This document shows, piece after piece, positions 25,513 through 35,537 of a stretch of DNA of 64,000 bases. This DNA comes from Photobacterium profundum (GTDB taxonomy: Bacteria; Pseudomonadota; Gammaproteobacteria; Enterobacterales; Vibrionaceae), in NCBI RefSeq assembly GCF_003026285.1, contig NZ_PYOD01000008.1, positions 1 through 64,000 on the forward strand, given 5' to 3'. Numbering within the stretch: the stretch's first letter is position 1; every line of letters starts with the position of its first letter. The notes below the pieces were generated by a model, which did no database searches, had not been told where the DNA came from, and saw nothing but the letters and a program-made list of their open reading frames with translations. The position numbers and the translations under genes were made by a program.

Positions 25513-27449
25513 ATCCATTAATTTTAGTTCTATTTGCCTTAATTTGTTATGCCATTGCCGCACTAGTCTCGTTGGTGGGACGCAAGCAGGAACAAGAAAG
25601 TTTACGCATTGCAGGGGTGATCAGTGCCTTCGGCGGGTTATTTGGTGTGCTTGCCGGTTTAACCACCATTGTTTGTGGTGATGACTTGGCCGATAAGCTT
25701 GGTCGTATTGTCAATATGGATATGCTGTCTGCCTTGATGGTGGTGGTGATATCTGTTGTGACCATGGCAGCTTCTGTCTATTCCATTAATTACCTAAAAG
25801 AATATTTAGGTAAAGGCGGTTGGAAAATAAATATTCTGTTTAATGTTTTTGCTGCCGCGATGACAGCCTTAGTGGTGTCAGCCAATGTAATGCTCTTTAT
25901 CGTATTAATGGAGATCATTTCACTGGCTTCTTGGCTGATTGTTATCAGTGACGGTAGCGTGGCAAGCAAGAAAGCGGGCTTACAATATTTTATTGCTGAT
26001 CATGTCGCCAGCGTGTTGATCATGGCGGCATTTTTGATTTTATCGCTGCAGGCTAATAGTTATAACTTCAGTGCATTTACCCATCACCCTGTTACAGGCA
26101 CTACCGCATCACTGGTGTTTTTATTGGCTTTGGCCGGTTTTGGTATCAAAGCGGCCGGTATTGGTTTTCATGGTTGGCTGGCAAAAGCGTACCCGATTGC
26201 ACCATCGTATTGTTCAACTTTGATCTCTTGCGTCATGGTGAAAATCGGTATTTACGGCATTCTAAAGGTTGGTGTGTTATTTCTGGGGGCAACCCAATTA
26301 TGGTGGGGCTTTCTGGTACTGATTTTTGGGGCTTTATCGTCTGTTCTTGGGGTGATGTATGCCCTCGCTGAGCATGATATTAAACGGTTATTGGCTTATC
26401 ACACGATTGAGAATATTGGCATCATTTTAATTGGTGTCGGGGTGAGCATGATTGGTATTGCCTCTCATCATCCGACGTTGGCATTACTGGGTTTATTGGG
26501 TGCCTTGTATCATCTATTGAACCATGCCGTATTTAAAGGTCTGTTGTGTCTAGGCTCCGGTTCGATTGTCTATCGGATGCACACCAAAGATATGGATAAG
26601 ATGGGTGGCTTGGGCAAAACCATGTCAAAAACCGCTATTACATTCTTAATTGGCACCTTGGCCATTTGTGCGTTGCCGCCACTTAACGGATTTGTCTCTG
26701 AATGGTTTATCTACCAGTCGTTATTTAGCCTCGGAAAAACCGGTAGCGTTGTGAATATGCTAGCTGGGCCTTTTGGCATGGTGATGCTGGCACTAACCGG
26801 TGCATTGGCTTGTATGTGTTTCGTTAAGGTTTACGGCATCTGTTTTGCCGGCGCACCCAAAACGGAGCAAGCCGCGACAACCCGTGAAGTGGGGCCAGCC
26901 ATGATCACCGCAACATCGGCTCTTGCTGTGTTGTGTGCTGTCTTAGGGATCGGTTCGCCATGGATTGCGCCTTATTTCTCCGCGATAGCGTCTTCAATTT
27001 TGCATATCGCGCCAGTCTCAGTCGCGAATGGTATGGCGGTTTATCCTGTCGCTGCCGATCAGGCGATTCTGTCTACTCCTGTTATTGCCATCGCACTGGT
27101 CTTGCTGACTTTGGTACCTGCGACTTTGCTATATGCCTTTCGTCAACGTCGCTTGGCTCGTCGTCAGCAAGGTGACCCTTGGGCCTGTGGCTATCAATAT
27201 GAACACCGTATGACCGTTTCTGCAGCAGGTGTTACGCGTCCAATGCGCCATATGTTTGGTTTTATTTATAACAATCGTCCTCAACATTCGTTGATTGAAC
27301 GCTACGTTTTGCCGCGTCTTTGTCTTACCACTGATGGCAGCCAAAGCGCAGAAGATAACGGCCTTGATAGCCGTAAGGTATATTTCTTGTGTAGCACTGT
27401 TGCGTTATTTGTCGTGTTGTTCTTTCCCTTCATGTCAGGAGTGAGTTGA
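25509..27449 (+). CDS. hycC: Formate hydrogenlyase membrane subunit, antiporter-like
   Basis: A large polytopic protein of the NuoL/M/N and Mrp antiporter family (proton_antipo_M domain), 646 residues against about 608 in E. coli HycC. The central helices carry charged residues typical of the family, for example the GLRG-free LAEHDIKRLLAYHTIENIG segment near residues 285-303 and the lysines in GIKAAGIGFHGWLAKAYP near 216-233. It anchors the hydrogenase arm and may couple hydrogen evolution to ion movement. ATG 25509 was chosen because it overlaps the hycB stop and has GGAG upstream. It ends just before hycD. Confidence 0.92.
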   Translation: MNPLILVLFALICYAIAALVSLVGRKQEQESLRIAGVISAFGGLFGVLAGLTTIVCGDDLADKLGRIVNMDMLSALMVVVISVVTMAASVYSINYLKEYLGKGGWKINILFNVFAAAMTALVVSANVMLFIVLMEIISLASWLIVISDGSVASKKAGLQYFIADHVASVLIMAAFLILSLQANSYNFSAFTHHPVTGTTASLVFLLALAGFGIKAAGIGFHGWLAKAYPIAPSYCSTLISCVMVKIGIYGILKVGVLFLGATQLWWGFLVLIFGALSSVLGVMYALAEHDIKRLLAYHTIENIGIILIGVGVSMIGIASHHPTLALLGLLGALYHLLNHAVFKGLLCLGSGSIVYRMHTKDMDKMGGLGKTMSKTAITFLIGTLAICALPPLNGFVSEWFIYQSLFSLGKTGSVVNMLAGPFGMVMLALTGALACMCFVKVYGICFAGAPKTEQAATTREVGPAMITATSALAVLCAVLGIGSPWIAPYFSAIASSILHIAPVSVANGMAVYPVAADQAILSTPVIAIALVLLTLVPATLLYAFRQRRLARRQQGDPWACGYQYEHRMTVSAAGVTRPMRHMFGFIYNNRPQHSLIERYVLPRLCLTTDGSQSAEDNGLDSRKVYFLCSTVALFVVLFFPFMSGVS

Positions 27450-27451
27450 TC

Positions 27452-28405
27452 ATGTCTCCACTTGAAATGCCAACTGCCGGCTGGATTGTATTAGCCGTCG
27501 TACAAGCCATGCTCATGTTAGCGCTCGCGCCATTAGCCACTGGATTTTCGCGGGTCATTCGCGCCAAAATTCACTCGCGTAAAGGGCCGGGGGTTTTGCA
27601 GGATTACCGTGATATCGGCAAATTACTCCGTCGACAGTCTGTGGCTCCCTCCAATGCAGGATTTATATTTTGGATCATGCCGTGGGTGTTAATTGTCACC
27701 ATGCTACTGATTGGCATGGCACTGCCAACCATGACTCAGGTATCCCCATTCCCTATTTCAGGCGACATTATTACCGATATCTATTTACTGGCCATTTTCC
27801 GTTTCTTCTTCGCGCTAGCGGGTATTGATTCCAACAGCATGTTTGGTGGATTGGGCAGTAGCCGAGAGCTCACCCTCGGTATTTTGGTTGAACCTATTTT
27901 GATCCTGTCAATTGTGGTGGTGGCACTGGCTATCGGAACAACGGACTTGGGGTATATCAGTCATGCGATGGCAACGACCCAATGGCAGCAACCGTTAACG
28001 ATTATCTTGGCTGGCGCTGTTTGTGCGTTTGCGCTGTTTATAGAAATGGGCAAATTGCCGTTTGATAGTGCAGAAGCCGAGCAGGAGCTGCAAGAAGGAC
28101 CGGTGACTGAATACTCTGGTGCCAGTCTGGCGATGGTAAAGCTGGGCCTTGGTCTTAAACAGCTTGTTGTTGCTCAGCTATTTTTGGCTATTTTTATTCC
28201 TTGGGGAAAAGCTGCGAGCTTGAGTACTGAAGGGTTGTTTGCTGCCTTCGTCATTTTGTTCATTAAATTACTGGTGGTGTTCTTGATTGCCGGTATTGCC
28301 GAAAACACCATGGCGCGTTTTCGTTTTATGAAAATTCATCGTGCAATTTTTCCTGCTTTTCTAGTGGCCGTATTGGCGCTGGTCTTTTTAATTTTTGGTT
28401 GGTAA
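27452..28405 (+). CDS. hycD: Formate hydrogenlyase membrane subunit, NuoH-like
   Basis: A polytopic protein homologous to complex I NuoH. It shows RAKIHSRKGPGVLQDYRDIGKLLRR near residues 32-56, the loop that contacts the soluble arm in this family, and GKLPFDSAEAEQELQEGPVTEYSG near 205-228, rich in conserved acidic residues. The 317-residue length fits HycD (about 307). ATG 27452 has an AGGAG ribosome site at 27437. It links the peripheral Ni-Fe arm (HycE, F, G) to HycC. Confidence 0.93.
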   Translation: MSPLEMPTAGWIVLAVVQAMLMLALAPLATGFSRVIRAKIHSRKGPGVLQDYRDIGKLLRRQSVAPSNAGFIFWIMPWVLIVTMLLIGMALPTMTQVSPFPISGDIITDIYLLAIFRFFFALAGIDSNSMFGGLGSSRELTLGILVEPILILSIVVVALAIGTTDLGYISHAMATTQWQQPLTIILAGAVCAFALFIEMGKLPFDSAEAEQELQEGPVTEYSGASLAMVKLGLGLKQLVVAQLFLAIFIPWGKAASLSTEGLFAAFVILFIKLLVVFLIAGIAENTMARFRFMKIHRAIFPAFLVAVLALVFLIFGW

Positions 28406-28408
28406 GTA

Positions 28409-30169
28409 ATGATAATGACAAACAATACAGTTGAGGAATATAGCACCAAGCCGCAACAAGGTCGGATTGGTAAACAGTATGTCGATGGGGTAAATCATTT
28501 CTTTCCGTCAGCCATTATTGATGAAGAGTGGCAGACCGAAAATCAAGTGACGATTACAGTAAAAATGACGGCACTGGTCGAGGTGATGAAATGGCTTTAT
28601 TACGATCAGGGCGGCTGGCTAGCGGTGACCTTCGGTAACGATGAGCGTAGCCTTAATGGACACTTCGCGGTTTATCATTCGCTTTCTATGGAAGGTGAGG
28701 TGAAGAGTTGGGTCACAGTCAAAATCTTGGTTGACGCTGACAGTCAGGAATTTATTTCCGTGACGCCGACGATCCCTGCTGCCGTGTGGGGCGAGCGTGA
28801 AGTGCGCGACATGTACGGTTTACGTCCGGTGGGGCTGCCAGATGAGCGTCGTTTGGTCTTGCCTGATGACTGGCCTGAGGATCTTCATCCACTTCGTAAG
28901 GATGCGATGGATTATCGTCAGCGTCCGCAACCAACGTCAGAAACTGAAACCTACCAATTTGACAATCAGCTAGGTAATGACAGTAACCGTATTGTACCGG
29001 TAGGCCCACTGCATATTACGTCTGATGAACCGGGACATTTTCGTTTATTTGTTGATGGCGAAGACATTGTTGATGCCGATTACCGCATGTTTTATGTTCA
29101 TCGCGGAATGGAAAAACTGGCAGAGACTCGAATGGGTTACCAAGAAGTGGCCCAACTCACCGATCGGGTCTGCGGTATTTGTGGCTTCACACACAGTGTT
29201 GGTTACAGCAATACGATTGAGAATGCCTTGTCGGTGGATGTCCCGTTTCGCGCCAAGATGATCCGAACGGTATTGCTTGAAGTGGAACGTCTGCATAGCC
29301 ACTTGCTCAATATTGGTCTATCGAGCCACTTTGTCGGTTTTGATTCGGGCTTTATGCAGTTTTTCCGTATCCGTGAAAAAACCATGGAGCTGGCCGAATT
29401 GCTGACTGGTGCCCGCAAGACTTACGGAATGAACCTCATTGGCGGTGTTCGTCGTGACTTCTTAAAAGAGCAGCGCCTAAAAGGTATCGCGTTAGTACGT
29501 GAAGTACGTAAAACCTTCTCTGAATTAGTCGATGTACTGCTTGCCACCCCCAATATTGAGAGCCGTATTGCTGGGGTTGGTATTCTTGCCAAAGATATCG
29601 CCCGTGACTTCAGTCCTGTCGGTCCGCTTATTCGCGCCAGTGGGTTTAAGCGTGATGCGCGTATTGTTCACGGTCAGTCGCTGGAGTCTTACGGTGATGT
29701 CCCCTTTGAACTGCAGAGCATGGAAAACGGTGATGTTCAATCGCGCGTGATGGTACGGATAGGTGAAGTCTTTGACTCATTAAATATTGTTGAATATGGC
29801 CTTGATCACCTGCCTGCGGGAGCGATCTTGACCGAAGGGTTTGATTACGTGCCAAACAAGTTTGCGCTCGGTTTTACTGAAGCACCGCGTGGCGAGAATG
29901 TTCACTGGAGTATGACGGGGGATAACCAAAAACTCTTCCGCTGGCGTTGCCGTGCTGCAACCTACGCTAACTGGCCAACGTTACGCTATATGCTACGTGG
30001 TAATACCGTGGCCGATGCACCGTTGATCATCGGTAGTCTTGATCCGTGCTATTCGTGTACCGACCGCGTCACCATTGTTGATACCAAGAAAAAGCGCAGT
30101 AAAACCATTCCGTATAAAGCGATTGAGCAATACAGCATTAACCGCAAACACTCACCATTCAAGCTGTAG
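28409..30169 (+). CDS. hycE: Formate hydrogenlyase hydrogenase-3 large subunit (Ni-Fe)
   Basis: The hydrogen-forming subunit. Residues 1 to about 175 are NuoC-like (ending VWGEREVRDMYGL ... RKDAMDYRQRP); the rest is NuoD/Ni-Fe hydrogenase-like. The four metal-binding cysteines are C255 and C258 in RVCGICGFTH, and C547 and C550 in DPCYSCTDR. The 33 residues after R553 form a basic tail like the one HycI removes after nickel insertion in E. coli. At 586 residues it is slightly longer than E. coli HycE (569), mainly at the N terminus. ATG 28409 or the in-frame ATG at 28415 could be used. Confidence 0.97.
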   Translation: MIMTNNTVEEYSTKPQQGRIGKQYVDGVNHFFPSAIIDEEWQTENQVTITVKMTALVEVMKWLYYDQGGWLAVTFGNDERSLNGHFAVYHSLSMEGEVKSWVTVKILVDADSQEFISVTPTIPAAVWGEREVRDMYGLRPVGLPDERRLVLPDDWPEDLHPLRKDAMDYRQRPQPTSETETYQFDNQLGNDSNRIVPVGPLHITSDEPGHFRLFVDGEDIVDADYRMFYVHRGMEKLAETRMGYQEVAQLTDRVCGICGFTHSVGYSNTIENALSVDVPFRAKMIRTVLLEVERLHSHLLNIGLSSHFVGFDSGFMQFFRIREKTMELAELLTGARKTYGMNLIGGVRRDFLKEQRLKGIALVREVRKTFSELVDVLLATPNIESRIAGVGILAKDIARDFSPVGPLIRASGFKRDARIVHGQSLESYGDVPFELQSMENGDVQSRVMVRIGEVFDSLNIVEYGLDHLPAGAILTEGFDYVPNKFALGFTEAPRGENVHWSMTGDNQKLFRWRCRAATYANWPTLRYMLRGNTVADAPLIIGSLDPCYSCTDRVTIVDTKKKRSKTIPYKAIEQYSINRKHSPFKL

Positions 30170-30180
30170 CAGGAGGCCAT

Positions 30181-30729
30181 GTGTTTAAGCTATTAAAAAC
30201 GGTAATTAAAACCGGTGAGGCAACAACGAAGTATCCGTTTGCCCCGCTTGAAATCAGTGGCGATTTTCGCGGCAAGCCAGAGTTGGATGCCAACCAGTGT
30301 TTGTCTTGTGGTGCCTGTACCCGTGCCTGTCCTGCTAATGCCTTGATCATGGAAACGGACGTGAAAGCCGGCACTCGCCGGTGGGAGCTGTCAATGGCGC
30401 GGTGTATTTACTGCGGTCGTTGTGAAGAAGTCTGCCCGACGAAGGCGATTACCTTGTCGCAGAATTTTGAGTTGGCGGTAACGCGTAAAGAAGATCTATA
30501 TGAAGACGCCGTGTTTAGTCTTGCCGACTGTGGTCAATGCGGACGCCCGTTTGTCGCCCAAAAATTACTCGAGTATGTGTTAGACACCTTGGCACAAAGT
30601 GGGGGCACGGAGGAGCAATTGAAGCTGCGTCGCCAACAGTTGGAAACGTGTCCTGAATGCCGTCGCCGCAATAATATGCTCGACAGCGAAAATATCAGTC
30701 ACCTACGCTATCTTGAGGAGGAATTGTGA
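30181..30729 (+). CDS. hycF: Formate hydrogenlyase iron-sulfur subunit, NuoI-like
   Basis: A 182-residue electron carrier with two classical 4Fe-4S motifs ([12 protein letters not shown] near residues 40-51 and [12 protein letters not shown] near 79-90) and a C-terminal set of CGQC and CPEC cysteine pairs. It bridges HycB to HycG in the hydrogenase arm. The start is GTG 30181, placed by the AGGAGG ribosome site 4 bases upstream; the ATG one frame away closes after five codons. Its stop overlaps the hycG start. Confidence 0.93.
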   Translation: MFKLLKTVIKTGEATTKYPFAPLEISGDFRGKPELDANQCLSCGACTRACPANALIMETDVKAGTRRWELSMARCIYCGRCEEVCPTKAITLSQNFELAVTRKEDLYEDAVFSLADCGQCGRPFVAQKLLEYVLDTLAQSGGTEEQLKLRRQQLETCPECRRRNNMLDSENISHLRYLEEEL

Positions 30730-31559
30730 AAGGTATTAAACAGCTTGTCGGGACTGCCCATACTCAAACAGTGCCCGTTGCTCTAGCACCAAACAGCCAG
30801 CAGCTGAAAGATGCACTGATCAAGCAAATTCGCCGTTCGGCTTACGTTTACCGTGTCGATTGTGGTGGCTGTAATGGTTGTGAAATTGAAATTTTTGCGG
30901 CAACAACGCCCGTTTTTGATACTGAACGCTTTGGTATCAAGGTTGTTGCTTCCCCGCGTCATGCCGATATCCTCCTGTTCACGGGAGCCGTTACCCGTGC
31001 GATGCGTGCGCCGGCTCTTCGTGCCTATGAGGCAGCACCGGATCCTAAAATTGTGGTGTCTTACGGGGCGTGCGGTTGCGATGGCGGTATCTTTCACGAT
31101 TTGTATTGTGTATGGGGCGGAACCGATAAAATTGTTCCGGTCGATGTTTATATTCCGGGCTGTCCACCAACCCCCGCGGCAACCATTTACGGTTTTGCTG
31201 TGGCACTTGGCCTACTGGATCAAAAGCTACACGCCAAAACCCATCAGCCCGAAGAGCAGAAAGCAAGCCTGAAACATACCGCTATTCCGTTGGATATTAA
31301 GGTGATGATTGAGCGCCAAGCCCGTCTTTTGGCGGGCTACGTGCAAGGTCAGCGTATTGCTGATGACGTCATGGATGTGCTGGCAACCTGCAGTGCAGAT
31401 AATGTCGATAGCAAGATAGCGGCTTATTTAACTGAAAAAGACGATCCGCGTTTAACGGAGATCGTCAATATCCTATTGAGTCAAACCATGGAAGCATTGA
31501 CGGGGCAGGGTGGTTGTTCGAAAAGCACAGAGACTAAAGCATGTGAGGTAATGGCATGA
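30726..31559 (+). CDS. hycG: Formate hydrogenlyase small subunit, NuoB-like
   Basis: The partner of HycE that holds the 4Fe-4S cluster nearest the Ni-Fe site. Ligand cysteines are seen in [12 protein letters not shown] near residues 40-51, in [10 protein letters not shown] near 115-124 and in PGCPPTP near 148-154. At 277 residues it has a somewhat longer C-terminal tail than E. coli HycG (255). The start is GTG 30726 after a GAGGAGG ribosome site, overlapping the hycF stop. The 3' end overlaps hycH by 4 bases. Confidence 0.94.
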   Translation: MKGIKQLVGTAHTQTVPVALAPNSQQLKDALIKQIRRSAYVYRVDCGGCNGCEIEIFAATTPVFDTERFGIKVVASPRHADILLFTGAVTRAMRAPALRAYEAAPDPKIVVSYGACGCDGGIFHDLYCVWGGTDKIVPVDVYIPGCPPTPAATIYGFAVALGLLDQKLHAKTHQPEEQKASLKHTAIPLDIKVMIERQARLLAGYVQGQRIADDVMDVLATCSADNVDSKIAAYLTEKDDPRLTEIVNILLSQTMEALTGQGGCSKSTETKACEVMA

Positions 31560-32005
31560 GTGAGGTAATGGCTGAGCTGGCACAGTCACGGCATATCAAG
31601 GGGCATGTTTACTTCTATAGCCTGAGCCGTAAGTTTGTCGATGAAAACTATGATGTGCCAGAAGAAGCCAAACAGATCATGTATTACAGCTTGGCTATTG
31701 GTCACCACCTTGGGGTGGTGGACTGTTTAAATGCTGTGCTGGAATGCAGTGGCGAAGAATATCTGGCATGGATAAAGGGGCTGCCTGAAGACAGTGAAGC
31801 ATTCCGGAAAATGCAGGGGTTCTTAGGGTTTGGTGAAATTACTATTTATCCGGAGCACCTTAATATGCTGGCCTGTGCTTTTGATGCCATTTCACCAGAC
31901 GAACAGACAGCAACGTCAGTACGTCTAACGAAGGGGTTTATCCGTGCTCTGACGGCGATTTACCATGAGCCGAGTATGTACATGATGATCCGGGGGGGCC
32001 AGTGA
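31556..32005 (+). CDS. hycH: Formate hydrogenlyase assembly protein HycH
   Basis: A 149-residue soluble protein of the HycH family, a maturation factor that helps process the large subunit HycE in E. coli. Recognised by the [13 protein letters not shown] segment near residues 18-30, the [11 protein letters not shown] stretch, and its place between hycG and hycI. It has no cofactor motif. It overlaps the genes on both sides by 4 bases, so translation is coupled through the end of the operon. Confidence 0.88.
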   Translation: MSEVMAELAQSRHIKGHVYFYSLSRKFVDENYDVPEEAKQIMYYSLAIGHHLGVVDCLNAVLECSGEEYLAWIKGLPEDSEAFRKMQGFLGFGEITIYPEHLNMLACAFDAISPDEQTATSVRLTKGFIRALTAIYHEPSMYMMIRGGQ

Positions 32006-32490
32006 ATAAAGCAACAATCAGTAAAGAAACGATGAGCAAGCAGATCGTATTGACCGTGGGTAACAGCATGATGGGGGATGATGGTGCTGGACCGTTGTTG
32101 GCCGAGAAATTAAAAGAGAAGCCAGTATTTGGTTGGGCGGTGATGGAAGGCGGGGCAATGCCCGAAGATTGTTTGCACTTGATACGCGCGGCAATGCCAG
32201 AGCGTGTGGTCGTGGTGGATGCTGCAGATATCGGCGAAACAGCAGGGACGGTACGGATTATCGACCCGGATACTATTGCTGATATGTTTATGGTATCGAC
32301 CCACAGCTTGCCATTGAGTTTTTTGATCGACGAGCTAAAAACCTTTGTTCCCGAGGTGGTGTTTGTCGGTATTCAGCCAGCCATTGTTGCCTTTTCGTTT
32401 CCGCTGACAGAGATGGTTGAAGAGGCGGTGGCTGCTATTTATACCAAGCTGTCGAACTGGCAGGGCGCTGATAGTTTCGAACATTGCTGA
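32002..32490 (+). CDS. hycI: Hydrogenase-3 maturation endopeptidase
   Basis: A protease that trims the C-terminal tail of HycE once nickel is in place. The GNSMMGDDGAGPLLAEKL signature lies near residues 20-37, with the nickel-sensing acidic residue in GDDGAG, VVDAAD near 72-77, and THSLPLSFLIDEL with its histidine near 98-110. The GTG at 32002 overlaps the hycH stop. An in-frame ATG at 32032 would give a start closer to that of E. coli HycI (156 residues), so the true start is uncertain. Last gene of the hyc operon, followed by a terminator. Confidence 0.93.
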   Translation: MNKATISKETMSKQIVLTVGNSMMGDDGAGPLLAEKLKEKPVFGWAVMEGGAMPEDCLHLIRAAMPERVVVVDAADIGETAGTVRIIDPDTIADMFMVSTHSLPLSFLIDELKTFVPEVVFVGIQPAIVAFSFPLTEMVEEAVAAIYTKLSNWQGADSFEHC

Positions 32491-32497
32491 CGAAGTG

Positions 32498-32550
32498 TGT
32501 CGATAACCTTCGACATTTTTGACGAAAGCTGTCGACATTGTGTGTCGACA
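32498..32550 (+). promoter_or_regulatory. Candidate FhlA upstream activating sites for hydN-fdhF
   Basis: TGTCG-N8-CGACA (32498-32515) is followed by two perfect TGTCGACA palindromes (32530-32537 and 32543-32550). They lie about 90-140 bases before the sigma-54 promoter at 32640, mirroring the arrangement before hycB. Confidence 0.6.
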
Positions 32551-32556
32551 ATCATG

Positions 32557-32587
32557 AAAAGCTCAGCATATGCTGAGCTTTTTTTAT
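32557..32587 (+). terminator. Rho-independent terminator after hycI
   Basis: AAAGCTCAGCA pairs perfectly with TGCTGAGCTTT around a minimal TA turn and is followed by a T run. Confidence 0.85.
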
Positions 32588-32639
32588 TTAAACATTACTA
32601 TTCAAATGGTTATGGTTTTTATTTGAGTTTTTAAATTGT

Positions 32640-32654
32640 TGGCACACTACCTGC
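32640..32654 (+). promoter_or_regulatory. Sigma-54 promoter of hydN-fdhF
   Basis: TGGCACACTACCTGC has a perfect -24 half (TGGCAC) and a -12 GC doublet 12 bases from the GG; the -12 half is CTGC instead of TTGC. It lies 62 bases before the hydN ATG. Confidence 0.8.
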
Positions 32655-32715
32655 TTTATAGGGGGCGAGGTCACAGTTTTGGCTTCAATGTATCGATTTC
32701 AACAAGGGATACACC

Positions 32716-33264
32716 ATGAACCGATTTGTATTTGCAGATCCAAATTTGTGTATTGGTTGTCGAACCTGTGAAGTAGCGTGCGTGATTTCTCATCAAGCAG
32801 ACAGCTCGCTTGCCGCTTTGGATCCGTCTGAATTTTCACCGCGATTGACGTTGGTGAAGAATGCGCAAGTGACGACACCGATAATGTGTCGCCAGTGTGA
32901 TGATGCTCCGTGTGCTCAGGTTTGCCCCAATAATGCAATTGTCCTTGAGGATGGCCATGTCAAAGTGGTGCAGTCTCGCTGTATCGGTTGTAAAACCTGC
33001 GTCATTGCTTGCCCATACGGGGCGATGAATGTCGTGACTAAAATGGTTGAAGACACCAAAGGGTCTGCGTTGTTTAAGCGTCAGGTGCCTGAATCTCAGG
33101 CATTGAAATGCGATTTGTGTAGCCACCGTGAAGAAGGACCTGCCTGCGTGCAAGTTTGTCCGACGGGGGCAATACAGATCATTGAGCCCAGCACCCTGAA
33201 TAAAACCAACAAACAGAAACGTGAAGCAGCTGCTTTGAGTGCTGTTGTAGTTCCTTCTCTTTGA
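32716..33264 (+). CDS. hydN: HydN-like 4Fe-4S electron transfer protein
   Basis: A 182-residue protein with four cysteine clusters (CIGCRTCEVACV near 12-23, CRQCDDAPCAQVCP, CIGCKTCVIACP and CDLCSHREEGPACVQVCP). It is a paralog of HycB. In E. coli, hydN stands beside a hyp gene and supports formate dehydrogenase H activity. Here it directly precedes fdhF by 25 bases and shares its sigma-54 promoter, which supports a role in FdhF electron transfer or assembly. Confidence 0.88.
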   Translation: MNRFVFADPNLCIGCRTCEVACVISHQADSSLAALDPSEFSPRLTLVKNAQVTTPIMCRQCDDAPCAQVCPNNAIVLEDGHVKVVQSRCIGCKTCVIACPYGAMNVVTKMVEDTKGSALFKRQVPESQALKCDLCSHREEGPACVQVCPTGAIQIIEPSTLNKTNKQKREAAALSAVVVPSL

Positions 33265-33289
33265 TAAATAGATGATTTAATAGGCTGAT

Positions 33290-35434
33290 ATGAAAAAATC
33301 AATTGTTGTTTGTCCCTACTGTGGAACAGGGTGCAAACTGAAGTTGGTGGTCGAAAATGACAAAGTGGTTGGTGCCGAGCCTGCTGACGGCCGTACCAAC
33401 GAAGGTCAACTTTGCTTGAAAGGCTACTATGGTTGGGATTTTCTTAATGATACCAACTTACTGACACCGCGACTCAAGCAACCCATGATTCGCCGTACTC
33501 GAGGTGCCGATCTGGAAGCGGTATCGTGGGATGAAGCTCTGGATTTTGCCAGTGAGAAGCTTCTCGCCATCAAGGATAAATTTGGTCCTGATGCGATCAT
33601 GACAACAGGCTCTGCCCGTGGTCCGGGCAATGAAGCTAACTATGTTATGCAAAAATTGGCAAGGGCGGTCATCGGAACCAACAATGTCGATCACTGCGCT
33701 AGGGTGTGACACGCACCATCAGTCTCCGGTCTGGAGACAACAGTAGGTAATGGTGCAATGAGCAACGCCATTCCCGAAATTCAAGATACAAAATGTTTGC
33801 TTATTTTCGGTTATAACGCGGCTGATTCTCATCCGGTTGTAGCAAGACACATTCTTAAAGCTCGTGCCAAAGGTGCGAAAATTATTGTGTGCGACCCGCG
33901 TAAAACTGAATCAGCCCGCGTGGCAGATCAATGGTTGCAGCAGAAAAATGGTTCGAATATGGCACTGGTTAATGCCTTAGCCAATGTCATGATTACAGAG
34001 AACCTATACGATAAATCCTATGTTCAAAAACATACTGAAGGTTTTGACGACTTCCGTAAACTGGTGGCGAACTATACACCAGAATCGGTTGAAACGATCA
34101 CAGGCTTGAGTGCTGCAGAAGTTCGTCAGGCTGCACGTACCTATGCCGCCGCACCAGAAGCCATGATCCTATGGGGAATGGGCGTGACGCAATACGGTCA
34201 GGCTGTTGATGTAGTACGTGGCTTGGCTTCGTTGGCCTTGATGACGGGGAATTTTGGCCGTCGTGGCGTGGGCTGTGGCCCTGTTCGTGGTCAGAATAAT
34301 GTGCAGGGCACCTGTGACATGGGGATGCTGCCACACCAGTTCCCAGGTTACCAAGACGTTACGGATGACAGCCTTCGAGAAAAGTTCGAAAATGCTTGGG
34401 GCGTTAGCCTATCTGGCAAACCGGGTTACCGTTTGACTGAAATTGGCCATAAAGTCGATGAAGGGATCTGTAAGGCATTCTATGTCTTTGGTGAGGATCC
34501 AGCTCAAACCGAAGCTGATTTGTCTGCATTGCGAAAAACGATGGGCAAGATGGAGCTCGTCATTGTTCAGGACATCTTCATGACGCAGACTGCTGAAATG
34601 GCAGATGTCATCTTCCCAGCAACCAGCTGGGGCGAGCATGAGGGGGTTTATAGCAGTGCCGACCGCGGTTTCCAACGTTTCTACAAAGCCGTGACACCAC
34701 CGCCGAACGTTAAACCTGATTGGGAAATCTTCAGTTTATTGGCCACCCGTATGGGTTATCCGATGTCCTATAGCAATACTGAGGAAATCTGGGATGAGAT
34801 GCGCGTCCTATGTCCGCTGTATACCGGTGCGACTTATGAAAAAATGGCAGGATTGAAGTCGGTGCAATGGCCTTGTCCGACAGAAGATCACCCAGGGACG
34901 TCATTCTTGTTCGAAGGGAATAAGTTCACCATGCCGTCGGGCAAGGGCAAGCTAATTGCTGCTGAGTGGCGTCCACCGCATGAGCAACCCGATCACCAAT
35001 ACCCGTTGGTATTGTCAACGGTTCGCGAAGTGGGTCATTACTCGTGTCGTTCTATGACAGGTAACTGTGCTGCATTGCAGACATTAGCCGATGAACCGGG
35101 CTATGTACAAATGCACCCAGATGATGCACGGGCTTTGGGTATCGACGATCAGCAATTAGTTTGGGTGTCATCCCGTCGCGGTAAGGTCATTACCCGCGCT
35201 AATTGTAATGACCGTATTAACCTTGGTGTGGTGTATATGACCTACCAGTGGTGGATAGGAGCCTGTAATGAACTCACTATCGAGCATGTGGATCCTATTT
35301 CCAGTACGCCTGAATTCAAATATTGCGCGGTGAAAGTCGAGCAGATAGAGGATCAGGCATGGGCCGAAAATTATGTACAGACTGAGTACAGTAATTTGAA
35401 AGCCCGCTTGAAAAATCATGTCGTGAATGCGTAA
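33290..35434 (+). CDS. fdhF: Formate dehydrogenase H, selenocysteine-containing
   Basis: A molybdopterin enzyme that oxidises formate to CO2 for formate hydrogenlyase. The frame is continuous from ATG 33290 to TAA 35434 only if the TGA at 33707-33709 is read as selenocysteine (residue 140, the same position as in E. coli). Sequence on both sides (NNVDHCARV before, HAPSVSGLETTVGNGAMSN after) matches FdhF. The N-terminal 4Fe-4S motif CPYCGTGCKL is near residues 7-16, the histidine after Sec is conserved, and the C-terminal cofactor domain (REVGHYSCRSMTGN) is intact. At 714 residues it is the expected length. Automatic annotation would split it into two genes or a pseudogene. Confidence 0.97.
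33707..33746 (+). promoter_or_regulatory. Bacterial SECIS element of fdhF
   Basis: The UGA codon is followed by a 6-bp perfect stem, GTCTCC (33722-33727) with GGAGAC (33733-33738), closing the loop GGTCT. The loop begins 19 bases after the UGA, and E. coli fdhF shows the same GGUCU loop at the same distance. SelB binds this hairpin to insert selenocysteine. Confidence 0.93.
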
Positions 35435-35443
35435 TGATTAGTG

Positions 35444-35484
35444 TGTTTCCTTGGTATTGATTTACCAAGGAAACCACCTTTTTT
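35444..35484 (+). terminator. Rho-independent terminator after fdhF
   Basis: TGTTTCCTTGGTA pairs with TACCAAGGAAACCA around a six-base loop, followed by CC and a T run. Confidence 0.9.
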
Positions 35485-35537
35485 GAGTGGAAATGTATAA
35501 AGATACTTAAATATCAGATAGTTGTGCTTTGTTCTTG

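Noticed and set aside
33290..33709. Separate 139-residue formate dehydrogenase fragment ending at TGA, with a second gene from 33758
   Set aside because: The TGA is a selenocysteine codon: flanking protein sequence is continuous with FdhF and a SECIS follows. Annotated as one gene.
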